From NCBI GenBank assembly GCA_948567375.1, contig OX419756.1, positions 53,892,333 through 53,956,332 on the forward strand: a stretch of DNA of 64,000 bases, given 5' to 3'. The stretch comes from Lunularia cruciata. Taxonomy: Eukaryota > Streptophyta > Marchantiopsida > Lunulariales > Lunulariaceae. A program made the position numbers and the translations under genes. Below the pieces are notes generated by a model. The model ran no database searches and was not told the DNA's origin. It saw only the letters and a program-made list of their open reading frames with translations. How positions within the stretch are numbered: the first letter of the stretch is position 1; the number at the start of each line of letters is the position of its first letter. Of the stretch, positions 21,668 to 31,977 are shown piece by piece.

Positions 21668-23104
21668 TTACTTATCAACTTCTTTGAAAGTCTCCACCTT
21701 CTTCTTGCCTTGCCTCTTGTCATAGCTCTCCTTTTGTTTCCTTTGGGCTTGCTCCACTCGAACCATAGCAACTGCTCTTGCCTCTTCCAACTCCATGAGT
21801 TGATCCTTCCTTGACTTCTCTGCATCACCTCCTTGTGCTTTCTTCAATCTCCTATGAATGCTTTGGAAGGTAGGAAGATCAAAGTGAATAGGTAAGGTAG
21901 ACTCAATACCATACACCAATTGAAATGGAGAATATCCGATGGAAGTCTTCATGGTTGTCCTATACTCCCACAAAACTGCATGAATCCTCTTGTCCCAATG
22001 ATGTTTAGCCCCCTCCATTTCTGCATCTTTGGCCAACATCATGCACAAGGTCTGATTGGTTCTCTCTGCCAAGCCATTGGAATTTAGCTTATAGGATGTA
22101 GTTACTCTATGTGTGATAGAGAAATGTTGTAGCATAGCTGTAGTAATGCTTCATGTAAACTCTCCCCCTCTATCAGAAACCAACTCCAAAGTGCATCCAA
22201 ACCTAGTGATAATGCGTTCATAAAGAAATCTACCCACTTCATCTTCATTCTTGTCCCTCAATGGTCTAGCCTCAACCCACTTGATAAGATAATTAGTAAC
22301 TACCACAATGTACCAATTGTTCCTTGGGGTTTTATTGAGAGGACCTACAAAATCAATTTCCCACTTCTCAAAAGGTCCAAGCAATGGAATTGATCTAAGT
22401 GGTAGAGTGGATGCATACTTTCTAGCAAAAGCTTGACAAACATGACACGTTTTGCAATAATCAAGACAATCCTTGAAAATCCCTCTCCAATGGTAACCTG
22501 CATCTAGAATCTTGAAAGCAGTCACCTTTCTTGCAAAGTGTCGACATACTAAACCTTCATGAAACTCCTTTTTGAGTAGGATAGGCTCTTCCTTACCCAC
22601 TGCTCTTTGAAGTAGACCATCTGCTCCTTGGTGAAAAAGAATATCCTCCACCATTGTGTAAGGTCTATATCTTGCTGCAAGGGCCTTCCTCTCCCTAGCA
22701 TGCATCCCTTTTGGATAGTTACCTCTTGTCACAAAATCCACAATCTCCTTGCACTCCATTGGAACCTCTTGAGTGACTGATATTGTCATGAACTCCTCAT
22801 CCGGGAAGGAATCATCCACTAGCTCATCTCCATCATGATCATAGGCTCTAGATAACAAATCAGCATTTGCATATTTCTTTCTTGGCCTATTCTCAATGGT
22901 GTAGTCATACTCAGACAAGAGTATCATCCACCTTGCTAGTCTCCCTTCAACATTAGGCTTGTTGAAGATGTACTTCAAAGCCTTGTGATCCGTGATAATG
23001 GTGGCTTTCCCTCCAATCAAGTAGTGTCTAAACTTCTTGAGACCAAAGATCACTACCAAGCCTTCTTTCTCCATGACATAGTAGTTCTTTTCTACTGAAA
23101 CCAT
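21668..23104 (-). pseudogene. T-b1 pol: RNase H and integrase
   Basis: One break near 22140 aside, this is well preserved. RNase H: EKEGLVVIFGLKKFRHYLIG (Glu), TIITDHKALKYIF (Asp), KYANADLLSRAYD. Integrase: HEGLVCRHFARKV with CKTCHVCQ (zinc-binding), KWEIDFVGPLNK (first Asp), LVSDRGGEFT (second Asp) and LNSNGLAERTNQTLCMML (Glu). The end, GIESTLPIHFDLPTFQSIHR, resembles plant Tat/Athila-type integrases without a chromodomain. It would insert element cDNA. Confidence 0.88.
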
Positions 23105-23137
23105 ATGCCTACAAGCATAAGTTATTGGATGATCATG

Positions 23138-23261
23138 CTAACCAGCTAACCATGACTAATATAGAGCCATCCTTTATCTCTATATAAATAAAATCTCTTA
23201 AGTACTTGTAATACCAAGCTAAATATCATAATACCACACACATGCACAAATGGGTGTTACA
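23138..23261 (-). repeat. Truncated LTR of T-b2
   Basis: The first ~124 bp of a T LTR (TGTAACACC at 23261 on the minus strand), joined at 23138 to the RNase H region of T-b1. The rest of this LTR is deleted. Confidence 0.8.
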
Positions 23262-24393
23262 TTTACACTCGGACTAAGTTTTCACTTTGTCCTCAAAGTG
23301 AACGTCTCTCTACCTTCTATGATATATCTTCAACTTATCATGGTTAATCCTATCAAAGTGTCTTCCTTCCAACTCCTTGAGATCATAGATGTAATTGCCC
23401 CCCACCTTCTCCACTTTGAAAGGTCCAAAGTACTTAGGCAAAAACTTCTTTTGCACTCTCTCGAATCAAATAGAATCAAACAACATTACCCAATCACCTT
23501 CTTTGATAGGCTCCACATTCTTCTTGCCTTGCCTCTTGTCATAGATCTCCTTTTTTTTCCCTTTGGGCTTGCTCCACTTGAACCATAGCAATTGCTCTTG
23601 CCTCTTCCAACTCCATAAGTTATTCCTTCCTTGACTTCTATGCATCACCTCCTTGTGCTTTCTTCAATCTCCTATGAATGCTTTGGAAGGTAGAAAGATC
23701 AAAGTGAATAGGTAGAGTAGACTCAATACCATATACCAATTGGAATGGAGAATATCCAGTGAAAGTCTTCATGGTTGTCCTATACACCCACAAAACTGCA
23801 TGAATCCTCTTGTCCCGATGATGTTTAGCTCCCTCCATTTCTGCATCTTTGGCCAACATTGTGCACAAGGTCTGATTGGTTCTCTCCACTGCTCTTCAAA
23901 GTAGACCATCTGCTCCTTGGTGAAAAATAATATCCTCTACCATTGTATAAGTTCTAGATCTTGCTGCAAGGGCCTTCCTCTCCCTAGCATGCATCCCTTT
24001 TGGATAGTTACCTCTTGTCACAAAATCCACAATCTCCTTGTACTCCATTGGAACATCTTGAGTGATTGAGATTGTCATGAGCTCCTCATCTGGGAAAGAA
24101 TCATCCACTAGCTTATCTCCATCATGATCATAGGCTCTAGATAACAAATCAACATTTGCATGTTTCTTTCCTAGCCTCTCCTCAATGGTGTAGTCATACT
24201 CAGACAAGAGTATCATCCACCTTTCTAGTCTCCCTTCAACATTAGGCTTGTTGAAGATGTACTTCAAAGCCTTGTGATCCGTGACAATGGTGGCTTTCCC
24301 TCCAATCAAGTAGTGTCTAAACTTCTTGAGACCAAAGATCACTACCAACCCTTCTTTCTCCATGATAGAGTAGGTCTTTTCTACTGAAACCAT
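23262..24393 (-). pseudogene. T-b2 pol: RNase H plus integrase with core deletion
   Basis: RNase H (24393-23896) parallels the T-b1 copy (ITDHKALKYIF is VTDHKALKYIF here). At about 23890 the sequence jumps from the RNase H/integrase border to the integrase Glu region (ERTNQTLCTMLAKDAEM). The zinc-binding part and both core Asp residues are deleted, about 530 bp compared with 22070-22600. Confidence 0.85.
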
Positions 24394-24707
24394 ATGCCTA
24401 CAAGCATAAGTTATTGGATGATCATGCCCATCTTGGTCTTTTTGACTAAGAGTGCACCCTTAAGCTACATTAGAAGCATTCATGTAGAGGATAAAAGGCT
24501 TATTCCAATCAGGTTTAGCAAGAATTGGAGCTACAACAAGGGATTGCTTGAGCTCCTCAAAAGCTTTGAGAGCTTACTTGTCCTCCAAAATCACCATGTA
24601 ATCTACACCCTTCTTCATGTAGATGGTCAATGCATAAGCCTTGTTGGAAAATGAGAAGATGAACCTTCTATAGTACTCAACCATCCCCAAGAATTGGTGT
24701 AACTTTG

Positions 24708-25684
24708 TCAGCTTGAAGGGAATGGAAGGTCTGAGATTTTCCTCACCTTCTTAGGATCAACTGCTATTCCATCCTTGGAGATGATGTGCCCCAAAAGTAG
24801 ACCTTCTTCACATCCAAAAATGCACTTCTTTGGGTTGAGTGATACATTTGCCTCATCTAAGCATTGCAAGACCTTGATTAGGTGCTCAAAGTGCTCCTCC
24901 TTGCTCCCATAGACACAAAAGTCATCAATGAAGTCTCTCACAAATTTCCCAATGAAAGGTTGAAATACCTTGTTCATGAATTGTGGAATGTGGCTTGAGC
25001 ATTGCAAAGCCCAAAGGCATGACCTTGAAAGCATAAGTTCCCCAAGGTGTGGTGAACGTGGTGAGTTGTTGATGCTTTGGTGCAATCTTGATTTGGTTAT
25101 ATTCACTATAACCATCTCAAAACTATACCTCTCATGACCCGCAACCTCCTTCAAGATCTCATCAATGAATGACAATGGGTAGTATTCCTTCTTGGTAACA
25201 ACATTGAGCTTCTTGTAATCCACACATACCCAAAGCTTGCCATTCTTTTTCTTCAAAATGACAATTGGAGATACCCATTCTGAATTCTCTACCTCAAAGA
25301 TAAATCTAGCCTCCTTGAGCTTATCAATCTCCTCCTTCACAACCAAAGATATTGGAGGGCTTATGCAATGTTGCTTTTGGCAAATTGGTCTTGCATGTGA
25401 CTCCACCTCTATCTTGTGCTCCTCCAAGGTGACTTCCTTCAAATCCTTGTAACTAAAAGCAAACACATGGATGAACTTGCGGAAAATCTCCTCAAATATC
25501 ACCTTCTCCTCCTTGGTAACATTTGGACCATACTTGAGGGTAGATAACCTTCTCTACCTCCTCAAGTGTCAATGGTGATTTATCTGGGTCCTCCAAAACC
25601 TCTAGCTTAGGTGCAAAATCCATAGCAAAGAAGAGATACACATCTGAATCCAATTCAGATTCATCCTCCACCGTGGAAGTCTCA
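24708..25684 (-). pseudogene. T-b2 pol: reverse transcriptase
   Basis: Carries EWVSPIVILKKKNGKLWVCV, then DYKKLNVVTKKEYYPLSFID, a frame-damaged palm, and the catalytic block FVRDFIDDFCVYGSKEEHFE with LNPKKCIFGCEEGLLLGHII. F-I-D-D is the YxDD-type active site. It continues to 25684, where solo LTR L-f inserted into the protease-RT linker. Confidence 0.85.
25680..25684 (+). repeat. Probable target duplication of solo LTR L-f
   Basis: TCTCA precedes the LTR and TCTCC follows it (29383-29387), one mismatch. Removing the insert restores the T-element linker as seen in T-a near 2255-2275. Confidence 0.6.
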
Positions 25685-26053
25685 TGTGGTACCCACAATG
25701 TTTGTTTTTGGTTAGTAGTGTTTAAGAGACGAAGTAAGCACGGAAAAGTTGAATTGCGGACAAAGAAGAGGTGAAAGTAACTTCGGAGGAAAGCCGAAGA
25801 AGTTGACATCGGATCCGATGATGGAAGTACTCGGAAGAAGAGTACACCGAAAGCAGGCCAAAGATCATTGTCTTTGGGTTGGAAAACGCAGGAATGATGA
25901 AGACCGTTTAACAACCTCTATACGTGGCAAGAAAGTACATTTCAAGAAATGACGGGGGCAGAAGAAGCATGTCTTGACAATGACCGGGAGTGCACGCAGA
26001 AGAGAGAAAGTCACAAAAAAAATTGACTGAAAAATGACTACAATTTGGGGCAA

Positions 26054-26060
26054 TATAAAA
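26054..26060 (+). promoter_or_regulatory. TATA box of L LTR (L-f)
   Basis: TATAAAA at the equivalent LTR position. The downstream ATG found in the other copies is lost here. Confidence 0.5.
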
Positions 26061-26282
26061 TTGCAACTGCGCAGGGGGAAGTTGAATTCACTGAGTAAAT
26101 TTCCAATTCCTTTGAGTAGTCATCTTGTAGGAATGCATGTCCGGAAGCCTGTCGAGAGTGAAATTTTCTGAAACCCTGAGGGAGTTAGAGTGTCTCGTCC
26201 AGGAGAGGGGCTGATATTCCAACAACGTAGAACAAGAGAACAAATCATGGTGAAGAAGGTGGCCAACGCACTGGCAGTGAGA

Positions 26283-28583
26283 GGTTTTGCAATTTGAAGA
26301 GTAGATGTAGTAGCTAGGAGCAAAGTCTTGGTTAGACTTCGTATCACCTTTTTAGCATGGAATTGGAATTTCAGTTTCTTGGGAGTGATGGCAGAGATCA
26401 CTGCCAGTAATTGTGAGGAGGGTCCCAAAGTGGAAGGGAAGAGAGGCAATCCGGCTCAATGGACTGAGTCGGATTGGAAGTTAGTCCTGGGGAGAGAAGC
26501 AGGAGAGCCGACATGGATCACCTTCTATCGGAAGTGTGATGCTACAGAGGAGACGGCGGAGATTTGCAATTTGTTCTTCGCTCTAAGAACTACAAATGGT
26601 TACAAGGTGGAGTCCTATCGGGACCCAATCCAAAGAAGTATCGTGGGGGCGATGATGGCCATGTTCAAGCCGGAGCGAACAACGTACGTAACCATGCAGC
26701 TAGTAGTCTTCTTCCATCAGATGTTTGCAGGAGTACCCGTGAATTGGGCGAAGTGTTTCCATCACCAAACAAGGCAAATGGGCTCACCACCGCATTATTT
26801 TGCACCATTCGCAACACATTTCTACTTTGGCTTGAACTTGCTCTCTGAAGACAAGCGGTATCATATGGTCTCCCACATGCACCCTGATTTGAGACAAGAA
26901 GCCGACGAAGAGGAGCAATAGTATATGCTTCAGCTGCGGGTGAATGACGAGTACTTTGCAAGAACGGGACAATGGAAGATCAATGATGTTGCCAGTCCGA
27001 AGACGAAGAAGCAAAGTAAACCCGAAGAAGCTAAATCATCGCCCATCCAATGCAAGACTTGCAGGCTGATGTTGAAGACTACTAACGTCATGAGAAAGGC
27101 ATCATCGGGATTGGAGTCGGATGAAGAAACTGAGTCGCAAGAAGAGGACTTAGAAGAAGAAGAGGACTTAGAAGAAGAAGAGCTTACGTTGAAGAGTGAG
27201 GAGTCGAGTAGCAAAAGTGAGGGAGAGCCCGAAGTCCAGCAATCGGTGGTGGTAAGTGAGGCTGGCAAAGCAATGATGGAGAACAAGCCAAAACCCAAAG
27301 CAAAGAAGGAGTATCCCGCGGGGCCAAGTTCAAGAAGCCAAGACGAAGATAGTGCTGACACTATGAAGATACAAAGATTGCGACTTCGGATGAAGGAGCC
27401 GATGACATAGGAAAAGACTCTAGACAAAGGTGGCAATGATGAAGAAGAAACCTTCGGCGGGATAGCATATTTGATGAGGGTGGTCACACCTTTGCTCAAG
27501 CTATTGAAAGAACATCGTATGGGAATTGCCCAAGATTGAGTGAAAGGGATGAATGAGCTGCAGGTCGTGAAACATCTATTGAAGGAAGTGCAGGAGCTGC
27601 AGGAGCATCAAATCCAAAGAAGTGCGGAAATTGAAGATCTTCGGAGGGAGGAAGACTCGAGGAAGAAAATGTTGAGCGTGCTACAAGGGAGTTGCGCAGA
27701 GAAGGAGAAAGACCTGCAAAAGCAAGCCGGAGAGTTGAAGGAGCAGGCAATGTGGCTCAGCAAGATGTAAGAGGAAATAAGTAATGTGCGCATCGAGAAT
27801 GTTCATCTGAAGACGATGACCATCGTGATGGAGCAAGAGTTGGACAGCTTGAAAAAGAGTGCCACAGCTAAAGATCAAGCATGGCAAAGGGAATTGGCAT
27901 CTAGACAAGAAGAAGAAGAGCGTTTGCAAGAATTTGTCAAGAGTGCGGAGCAGCAGAAAATGCAGTATGAAGAGGAGAAGAAGATGCTCGCTGCAGAATA
28001 TGAAGACAATTTGTAGATGTATCGGGAGGAGTTGAAGGTAGAGCGTTCTTGAGGATATGCATCGGAATCAGTAGGGGACATTGCGGGGAAATCACGAGCA
28101 ATCTTAAGCACAGAGGCTGAAAGAAGATTGGAAGAAGCTCGTCTGCATGAGTTGAAGTTACTTGTGCAGGAGACTCGGAAGCGAAGAGCCAAGGATGTGG
28201 ATATAAACACCTTACTAATTTGGTTGAGAGAACGCATTAATAGAAAAACGTTGGAGGTAGAAAATAATGTTAGTCTTAGGCTAGATTTAGTCAATTCAGA
28301 ATTAGAGAAAATTTGGAATAGTGTGACAGTAGAGAAGAGACCCAATGTCACAGATGTAGGAACTCAAGTGTCATCGGACTTGAGAATTGACACATTAGAG
28401 AAGAGTGGGTTAGGAAATAAGAGTGTAGATGGAGTAACCCGGAGTTCAATTACAGATTGTAGTGAAGAAGTTGTAGAATTAGTAAAGAAATTAGTAGAAT
28501 CAGTCATACCCGAAGAAGGTGAAATAGCAAGAAGATCATCGGGTTTGGAAGCCGATGATGAGGTAGACATCGGATCGGGATAG
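26283..28583 (+). pseudogene. LTR-internal ORF of L family (L-f copy), one continuous frame with stops
   Basis: From about 26283 to the terminal TAG after DEVDIGSG the same frame is kept for ~765 codons, broken only by stop codons (TGA 26295, TAG 26919, TAG 27408, TGA 27537, TAA 27768, TAG 28014 and a TGA near 28050). Order: WTESDWKLVLGREAG helical domain with VVFFHQMFAGVPVNWAKCFH and HYFAPFATHFYFGL; acidic tract (EEEDLEEEELTLKSEESSSK, 27130-27230); long coiled coil (27540-28016, EHQIQRSAEIEDLRREED); C-terminal LHELKLLVQETRKRRAKDVD. Retention of frame over this length, with the same domain order as L-e and L-g, argues that it was a real protein gene of the element. Function unknown. Confidence 0.8.
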
Positions 28584-29382
28584 AAGTCGATTTTGAGATA
28601 GGAAGAGTCAGATATGAAGAGATAGACTATCACTTAGGATCTGCAGGTAGGAAGAGATGTTAGGAAGCGGTGCTTATGTAGGAAAATCTGCCTTTTGCTT
28701 CAGTATTTAAGTGGAGCATTTGCAGTACGATGTTATTCAGTATTCATCTTTCTGAAGATAGATAAAGCGAAGTGTTGTTCTCAGTACTCGTTGCTTAAGC
28801 TTAATTCCGATTGTCAATTTCGTGTTTGTATTTATGAGTGTGTGGAGAATTCTGAAGAGCAAGTCAATGTGTTTGTGGATGTTGGAATCTACAGCCTTGA
28901 TCTTCATTCTGTGTGTTTGATCCTGAGTGAAGTGCATCGGAGCAATGCCTTGACAGATCTGAGAGGAATTGTAATGTTGTTAGTATTCTGCATTGGTGAG
29001 TGCAGTACGAAGTTGATGTGAAGCAATTTCAATCGAGGAAGTTGTGCCTTCAGTGGAGGGGTGGAACACAATTCTGAGGTGAAATTGGTCTTTGCAGTGA
29101 AGTGCCGTCTTCGGGAGAATTTGAATCATCACAATTAAGAGTTGTTTGGACAGAATTTACTATGATGTGATTATATGTGCGTATTTGTGACAAGTTGTCA
29201 AGATTGTGAGCTTGTTACTCTCTTCTGGGTGTAGTTTCTACCTGAGAGATTAAAGAAGCAATCAAGAAGAACTGCAATTGTGACTTTTGACTTTGTATTT
29301 GACCAATTCTGGATAGTATCTTTGCGGGAACAAACTTTACTTACCCGATTACCGCAAAAGTGATATTTGCCGGGTTGTCACA

Positions 29383-30275
29383 TCTCCTCCTCCATGCTTG
29401 TGTCCACACTTGAAGCTCCTTCTTCAGAATCTGATTCCCAATAATCAAAAGATGGTATATTTGACTGTGAAGTGTTGGTGATATTAGTCACATGAACTGT
29501 GACTCTATGGTTTGATGGCCCAATCCTCAAGTACCCTTTATGCCGTCAATCAGTTGATCAGTTGTGTGTGCTGCTCTCAACCATGGCCTCCGAAGAAGTA
29601 AGTCATAGCTTGAATCCTTCAAGACTTGGAAAGTCATGAGATTTTGAACCCTCATAACTAAAACTTCCACCTTATCAATCAACCCTATTGGTCAAACTTG
29701 TAGCTTGTTTGCCATGCTCACCACAAATGTTGAAGGTCTTGAGGGTATCATACCCAACTTCTTCATCAACCTTTCTGACATGGCATTTATTGCTGATCCT
29801 CCATCAACCAATGCATCCTTGATGTTGTGACCATCACTCTCACCTCAATCTTGGAGGCATATTCACAAGCCTCCCATGGTGTTGGCTTGGCATCCACCAC
29901 CCCCATTGATACTAGAGCTTTTGCCTTCTTCTTCCTCTTGCTCCTTGTAGAAATCAAACCAACTCTAAGCTCCTTTCTCAAGGTAGGGTTCAAAGCAATC
30001 AATTTGTCCACTATGATGTTAGTCTTGTGGCTACCAACATCCTGCAATACATTATAGTTCCATTGTTGCTTTGAAATCAAGAAATCCTCCATCCCCAACT
30101 TCTTCCTTGGAGTCTTTGTTGTTGATGGTGTTGAGGTGTGAGTGCTCCTAGTAAACATAGGAGTATCCTTGCTTGGAGTAAATCCTTGAGAAGAGTGAAC
30201 ATCCTCTACAAAACGAGCTCTCTTCTTCTCTTGTGCCAAAAGCTCCAAATTAAGACCCTTGGAGTTTGAGCATTC
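29383..30275 (-). pseudogene. T-b2 protease / nucleocapsid linker
   Basis: Continues T-b2 beyond L-f. The frame 30281-29787 reads SNSKGLNLELLAQEKKRARF, KTPRKKLGMEDFLISKQQWN and the protease approach HKTNIIVDKLIALNPTLRKE. The protease signature region near 29790 is frameshifted. M1 inserted at 30275. It matches T-a 2371-3140. Confidence 0.8.
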
Positions 30276-30724
30276 TGTCACGCCATTTGTAGTTCCGCAT
30301 CTAGATGCTCGGACACTAGAGTTCCAGTGATGGTAGTTAGAGTTATTCTAGCAATTTCTCAAGGACTACTTTCCGACGGTTAGATTTTGTGTTTGGGGTA
30401 CTGACTTCACGGTGGGGCCCACCGTCACTTTGCACCGTTTGCACCGTCAATTGTGCCGTCAGCGGGACCGTTAGGGTTTCAAGGCTAGCTTGAGTCCAGG
30501 GGGTATAGTTTCGAAGTGAGCTCCAGAGAGCTCACTTCTCTGATGTTGAGCCTTCGAGTTCCTGGCTATGGTGGACAGAGGCCGGCGAGCGTCACCTGGA
30601 TTCTCTATGCTTGAGTGGGTGTGGCTTGACTGTAATCAGTGCCCAGTTGTTGGCAGTTTATAGAGTGACAGATCAAGTACTGATCTGAGTTGAGTTGAGT
30701 GGAGAATGTTAAGCAATCTGATTA
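30276..30724 (+). repeat. M1 terminal repeat A1
   Basis: 449 bp, starting TGTCACGCC and ending AAGCAATCTGATTA. It recurs as A2 at 39664-40112 with the same length and ~3% difference, and as M2 A1 at 43763-44211. After its end the 5' side continues CATTAGAG..., whereas A2 continues into B2. Confidence 0.9.
30409..30478 (+). promoter_or_regulatory. Candidate promoter motif cluster in A1 (inverted repeat, CCGT repeats, telo-box)
   Basis: ACGGTGGGGCCCACCGT is an 8-bp inverted repeat around one G and contains a TGGGCC site II-type motif. It is followed by five (A/G)CCGT units spaced 10-14 bp and by TTAGGGTTT, a telo-box-type motif. The cluster is kept in A2 (39797-39866) and mostly in M2 (43896-43965). 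In plant promoters site II and telo-box motifs often occur together; their use here is an inference. Confidence 0.45.
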
Positions 30725-31652
30725 CATTAGAGAAGTAAAGTCAGGGGGAAATCGGGTGCAAGAACGTTGAGTGTTGGTGGTATCTCCAAGCTCGGTGGAT
30801 CGTGGTAGCTCGATTCAGGTTCTGTGTTTCCCTAGTGTGCAGAAGCTCGTGTAGTTGATGCAAATTTGGCAGTTAGGTGGACGGTGTGCAGAAGCGCTGG
30901 CCAAATTTTGAGCAAAGAAGGAGCAATTGTTGAGCAGTGTTGTGATTTTGAGCTCAGGAGGTGAAGGCAGGACCAATTTGCTGCGAGTTGAGCTCAGAAA
31001 GTGAAATTGAAGGTGGAGTTGAAAAGCTCTCTTCATGAAATTGTGAATTGGAAAAACCCGTTTTGTCAATTTGGCTCGAGTGGAAAGTTAGCGGGGGATT
31101 TGGCGGACATCCATCTTTAGGGTTTACGTCAGATTTACGTCAGATTTTGGGCCAGAATTGGAAGAGTTCCGCTGTTTGGCCAGATTTGGAGAAGTTTCGC
31201 TAGTTTAGAGGAGTTTTGCAGATTTGGAGAAGTTTTGCCAATTTTGGAGAAGGTTCGAAGTGGCAACAAGAAAGGCCTCATTTGGCTAAATTTTGGCGTT
31301 TCAAGGCATAGGGCTGTGGGCTATGAGAGGCTACAAAGGCCTAGAAGGGCCAGAAGGGCCAGCAAGCCAACTTGATGGCATGAGGCTAGCTAGTTTAGTG
31401 TAGATCTTGGTCATTGGTTGGCAAAATCTGCCTTTCTTGCTAGATTGTGCGCAACAGGGTTTGACCCCTAGATCTCTTGTTCCTAGACTGGTGCCCTAGC
31501 CAACTGGTCCACCCTCACTTGTTGTCATAGTGACTGTGCCACTGTTATCTATACACATGTAGCTTTGGCTAGGAGAGGCAGTTTGATCCCATTCTTGGTG
31601 ATCCTGGTAGCTTAGGACTTAGATACAAACTACTCTTATGTCAAATGCCAAA
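30725..31652 (+). other. M1 5' leader between A1 and PBS
   Basis: About 930 bp, shared with M2 (44212-45100) and partly with M0, without a convincing ORF. It contains a minus-strand tRNA-like segment at 31449-31516. If the element had ordinary LTRs, this stretch would be the U5 part of a ~1.38 kb LTR, but it is absent from the 3' end. Confidence 0.6.
31449..31516 (-). other. tRNA-derived (SINE-like) segment in the M1 leader
   Basis: The minus strand reads GGTGGACCAGTTGGCTAGGG (A-box-like GTTGGCTAGGG) and, about 40 nt on, GGGGTCAAACCCTG (B-box GGTTCRANNCC-like). Box spacing and a T-arm-like inverted repeat fit a tRNA or tRNA-derived SINE head. It is present in M2 at 44899-44966 but not in M0. 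It is not a functional tRNA: no matching acceptor stem is visible. Confidence 0.5.
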
Positions 31653-31667
31653 TGGTGGCAGAGTCAG
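31653..31667 (+). promoter_or_regulatory. M1 candidate primer-binding site
   Basis: TGGTGGCAGAGTCAG, similar to the initiator-Met tRNA PBS TGGTATCAGAGC (9 of 12). It is conserved at the same place in M2 (45101-45115) and in M0 (minus, 6749-6738). Confidence 0.5.
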
Positions 31668-31977
31668 TCCCGTGTTGTGTTATGAGATGGAGGGTTTTCG
31701 TTTAGATTTCTTGTGATTGGATCCCCTCCATTCTCTGCTTCCTGTTTGTGCACCACGTTTGTGTGAGGTGCCTTGACTTTTGAGCGTTGGTGCTCTGGTG
31801 TGCTCTCGGTGGTGAGGCTGGAGTGATGACCAGTCAGACTACCTTTGTTTCTCTCCGGTGAGGCAGGAAGTGATGACCTATAGACCATGAGAGTGCGTGT
31901 TATGATGGCAGGTTACAGGTTGTACTCTCCCCTAGTGTAGTTATCTCGGTAGAGTTACATTAGTGGGTGGTGTTTAG

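Larger units (their letters stand above)
25685..29382 (+). mobile_element. Solo LTR of L family (L-f), best preserved LTR ORF
   Basis: 3,698 bp from TGTGGTACCCACA to GCCGGGTTGTCACA, inserted in T-b2 with a near-perfect 5-bp duplication. It belongs to a diverged L subfamily: its U3 differs from the other copies, lacks the CTTTGGG hairpin pair and has TATAAAA at 26054. No internal element sequence adjoins it. Confidence 0.85.

Noticed and set aside
26283-28583. The LTR ORF as a host coiled-coil gene
   Set aside because: It recurs in at least five copies, always at the same place in the same LTR, next to a PPT and PBS in L-g.
31449-31516. Functional tRNA gene
   Set aside because: No acceptor stem pairing and no clear anticodon arm; it lies inside a retrotransposon leader and is repeated in M2.
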